The notes under the pieces are model-generated. The model was not told the DNA's origin, made no database searches, and was given only the letters and a program-made list of their open reading frames with translations. From an uncultured Planctomycetaceae bacterium (GTDB lineage: Bacteria; Planctomycetota; Planctomycetia; Pirellulales; Thermoguttaceae), in NCBI GenBank assembly GCA_947307005.1, contig CAMZHY010000171.1, positions 1 to 7,438 on the forward strand: a stretch of 7,438 nucleotides of DNA, written 5' to 3'. Position numbers and translations under genes: made by a program. The first letter of the stretch is position 1. The number at the start of each line of letters is the position of its first letter. Shown here in pieces: positions 5,770 through 7,438 of this stretch.

Positions 5770-5797
5770 TTGCTTAAGGTCTCTAGATGTTTACAAT
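5770..5797 (+). promoter_or_regulatory. Sigma70-like promoter for the polytopic membrane protein
   Basis: TTGCTT (5770-5775) and TACAAT (5792-5797) are 16 nt apart. Transcription would start near 5804, giving a leader of about 100 nt before the ATG at 5906. The -10 box is identical to those proposed for the YkgJ-type gene and the tRNA. Confidence 0.45.
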
Positions 5798-5905
5798 AAT
5801 AACGCGAGAGCGCGCGCGGACAGTTTCCTTTAGCTGATTTACGCTGTTCCGACGCGGTTCCGGCTCAGATATCTTTGTTTTTGTCGCTAGCGGGGGAGGA
5901 AAAAC

Positions 5906-7288
5906 ATGGACGATTTTGACGACGGCGATTTTGATCACGACGGGTTTCATATCGGATCCGCGCCCAAGCCGGGTTTGGGAGAGGATTATTCGGAAATCGA
6001 AAAAGTCGATAAGCGACCGAAAACCGATTGGGAACGCAACCGTCGCGATTGGTCGATGGCGTCGCTCGCGGCGCTTGGATATTGCGCGCTGCTCGCGGCG
6101 ACGTTGCTTGCGCTCAACGGGGCTTGCGCGTCTTTTCCTCGCGTTTTCCACGGCGTGATTCTCGCCGCGTTTCTTGGGGGCGCGTACGCGATCGCGAATC
6201 TTCCGAAGTTTCGCGCGAACGCGGCGATTTCGCAGCTTTTTTACACGCTCGGCGTTCTCGTGTTGCTTCTTGCGCTCGCGATGTGTTCGCCCTCCGCTCC
6301 GTCGCAAGTCGTTTCGGACGATTTCTGGACCGCGCTCGCGGATTCCGCCGCGTCCGTTTCAGGACGTTGGGCGCTCGGCGCGTTTCTACTTGCGACGTTC
6401 CTTAACTCGCAAACGCTTCAGGTTATCGCGGCGCTGGCGATCATCGTCTTTATGGGCGCGAGTCCGAGCGTTTTCGACCCTCACGCGGGGCTTCTCGCCT
6501 GCATCATTGGCGAATACTGGGCGTGGCGACATTCGAGCCGAGTCGTCGCGACGGTTTACGCGGCTCTCTGCTGCTGGACGCTCGTTTCAGAACCTTCGCT
6601 ATGGCGTCAGCCTTCGACGATCGCGCCGCTTGTCGTCGCGCTCTCAATGCTGGCGTTTTGGTATGGCGCGAGTTATAAAAGCGCGATGTGTCGCGGATGC
6701 GCGCTGGTCGCCGGCGGTATTGCGCTTTGCGCCGCCGCCACTCCGATTTACTGGGCGCGGACGCTAGGCGCGAAATTTGTCGAAGCGCATGGCGACGCGG
6801 TTCCTTACGCGCTTTCCGCCTTCGTCGCTCTCTTATTCGTTTTGTTCTGCGCGCATATGATTTTCAGCGGCGCAAACCGAAGCGCTCCGCGTTTTGTCCT
6901 CGGGGTTCTCCTTGCGGCGACGTGGACGATCGTTATGGCGGTTATGGCGACGCGAAAATTTGGAGTCGGTTGCGCCGCGCTCGTCCTTTGCGGCGCCGCG
7001 TTTTGCTTTTTCATTCTCCTCGCCGCTGAAAAAAGATTTGCAAAATCACCTGTAATAAAGCGTTACGCGCAAATTCGAAAACGCGTGACAACCGACGCCG
7101 CCGAGGACGATCCCAAATTCAACGATCCCGTCGACGCGGAAACGGTTGATCGTCAAGAGACGCCCGCGGGCGGGGTCGAGACGGCGTGGTTTGTCGTAGG
7201 AGACTGGTTCTGGTCGTGCGTTCGGACGCCCGCGCTTTACGCGGTCATGACGCTTCACATTCTGCTCGTCTTTATGACCGCGCTTTGA
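5906..7288 (+). CDS. Polytopic inner-membrane protein of unknown function
   Basis: The 460-residue product is not recognised. It begins with a very acidic tail, MDDFDDGDFDHDGF, and stays polar to about residue 48. About eleven hydrophobic segments follow (near 50-71, 81-99, 111-127, 155-184, 194-207, 211-227, 238-256, 264-282, 300-321, 329-348 and 353-373). A charged loop (about 375-425, rich in D, E, K and R) then precedes a last helix at 443-460, which ends at the C-terminus. I see no transporter or enzyme signature. Cysteines are frequent in the membrane region (C60, C74, C200, C222, C223, C262, C265), but only C262-x-x-C265 is closely spaced. GGAGG lies 6 nt before the ATG at 5906. The gene is flanked by its own promoter candidate and the tRNA promoter, so it is probably monocistronic. 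The coding call is strong; the exact helix count is by eye. Confidence 0.82.
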   Translation: MDDFDDGDFDHDGFHIGSAPKPGLGEDYSEIEKVDKRPKTDWERNRRDWSMASLAALGYCALLAATLLALNGACASFPRVFHGVILAAFLGGAYAIANLPKFRANAAISQLFYTLGVLVLLLALAMCSPSAPSQVVSDDFWTALADSAASVSGRWALGAFLLATFLNSQTLQVIAALAIIVFMGASPSVFDPHAGLLACIIGEYWAWRHSSRVVATVYAALCCWTLVSEPSLWRQPSTIAPLVVALSMLAFWYGASYKSAMCRGCALVAGGIALCAAATPIYWARTLGAKFVEAHGDAVPYALSAFVALLFVLFCAHMIFSGANRSAPRFVLGVLLAATWTIVMAVMATRKFGVGCAALVLCGAAFCFFILLAAEKRFAKSPVIKRYAQIRKRVTTDAAEDDPKFNDPVDAETVDRQETPAGGVETAWFVVGDWFWSCVRTPALYAVMTLHILLVFMTAL

Positions 7289-7325
7289 GTCGAAAACGAT
7301 ATTTGGCTTTTGAGGAAAGCGCCCC

Positions 7326-7353
7326 TTGACGCAAAGGATAACGGCGTTACAAT
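7326..7353 (+). promoter_or_regulatory. Sigma70-like promoter of the tRNA-Thr gene
   Basis: TTGACG (7326-7331) and TACAAT (7348-7353) are 16 nt apart, the best promoter match in the window. Transcription would start near 7360, about 27 nt before the mature tRNA. Confidence 0.65.
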
Positions 7354-7358
7354 GCAAC

Positions 7359-7384
7359 CAAGCGTCCTTTAAGGAGGTCGCTTG
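7359..7384 (+). promoter_or_regulatory. Hairpin filling the tRNA leader, containing AAGGAGGT
   Basis: CAAGCG (7359-7364) pairs with CGCTTG (7379-7384). After one T-T mismatch, CCTT (7366-7369) pairs with GAGG (7374-7377, one wobble), leaving a 4-nt loop. The hairpin runs from the predicted transcript start to 2 nt before the tRNA. The right arm contains AAGGAGGT (7371-7378), the full complement of the 16S rRNA tail. No credible coding start follows. It may be a processing or antitermination element, or chance. Confidence 0.4.
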
Positions 7385-7386
7385 AA

Positions 7387-7438
7387 GCCCGCGTAGCTCA
7401 ACTGGCAGAGCGTAGCATTCGTAATGCTAAGGTTGGGA
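7387..7438 (+). tRNA. tRNA-Thr (anticodon CGU), 3' end cut by the window
   Basis: The first 52 nt of a tRNA are present. The 5' acceptor strand is GCCCGCG (7387-7393), then TA. The D arm is GCTC/GAGC around AACTGGCA, which includes the conserved GG. The anticodon arm is TAGCA-TTCGTAA-TGCTA with U33 before anticodon CGT (7420-7422), reading ACG threonine codons. The variable region AGGTT and the first T-stem bases GGGA follow before the window ends. G1 and C2 with G35 and U36 agree with threonine identity. The T loop and 3' acceptor strand cannot be seen. Confidence 0.9.

Noticed and set aside
5783..6307. 174-codon minus-strand frame across the start of the membrane protein
   Set aside because: It is extremely arginine-rich and without a ribosome site; it is antisense to a clear membrane protein start.
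7281..7321. CGCTTT/AAAGCG inverted repeat after the membrane protein gene
   Set aside because: The 6-bp arms enclose a 29-nt loop and no T-run follows, so a terminator call is not supported.
7382..7396. TTG start after AAGGAGGT in the tRNA leader
   Set aside because: The frame is only four codons (Leu-Lys-Pro-Ala) before a stop within the tRNA, so it is not credible as a gene.

Overview
This window looks like ordinary chromosome from a Gram-negative bacterium, most likely a planctomycete. The support is a membrane-anchored SurA/PpiD-like protein with a short basic N-terminus followed by one anchor helix, a signal-peptide outer-membrane barrel, and very frequent GCG/TCG/CGA-type codons. The lineage is inferred from overall style, since no phylogenetic marker is complete here. 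The only stable RNA gene is a tRNA cut by the right edge.

The left half (1-4167) reads on the minus strand. In transcription order it holds a large SurA/PpiD-like periplasmic folding factor (4167-1570), a structured 109-nt spacer with a clear intrinsic terminator, a DUF5662-type HD-like protein (1460-750), a spacer with a strong promoter-like sequence, a YkgJ-type zinc/iron-chelating cysteine-cluster protein (614-192), and the first 35 codons of an unrecognised gene (105 to the left edge). The right half (4554-7438) reads on the plus strand: an autotransporter-type outer-membrane beta-barrel without a passenger (4554-5723), an unrecognised polytopic membrane protein (5906-7288), and a tRNA-Thr(CGU) with its own promoter. 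A 386-nt divergent intergenic region (4168-4553) separates the halves.

The envelope theme is coherent. The periplasmic folding factor and the beta-barrel are divergently transcribed from one control region, and SurA/PpiD-type proteins are known to help outer-membrane barrel assembly. A functional link between these two genes is inference only.

No mobile element, CRISPR array, phage module or defence system is visible. The points most worth a second look are: the roughly 200-residue Ala/Pro/Glu insert of 11-residue tandem repeats inside the SurA/PpiD-like protein; the nested inverted repeats in that gene's long 5' leader; the terminator lying 20 nt before the DUF5662 start; the 9-bp dyad that brackets the -35 of the YkgJ promoter; and the hairpin filling the tRNA-Thr leader while burying a perfect Shine-Dalgarno sequence. 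Three promoter candidates share a TACAAT -10 box, and three of the four better candidates have a 16-nt spacer.
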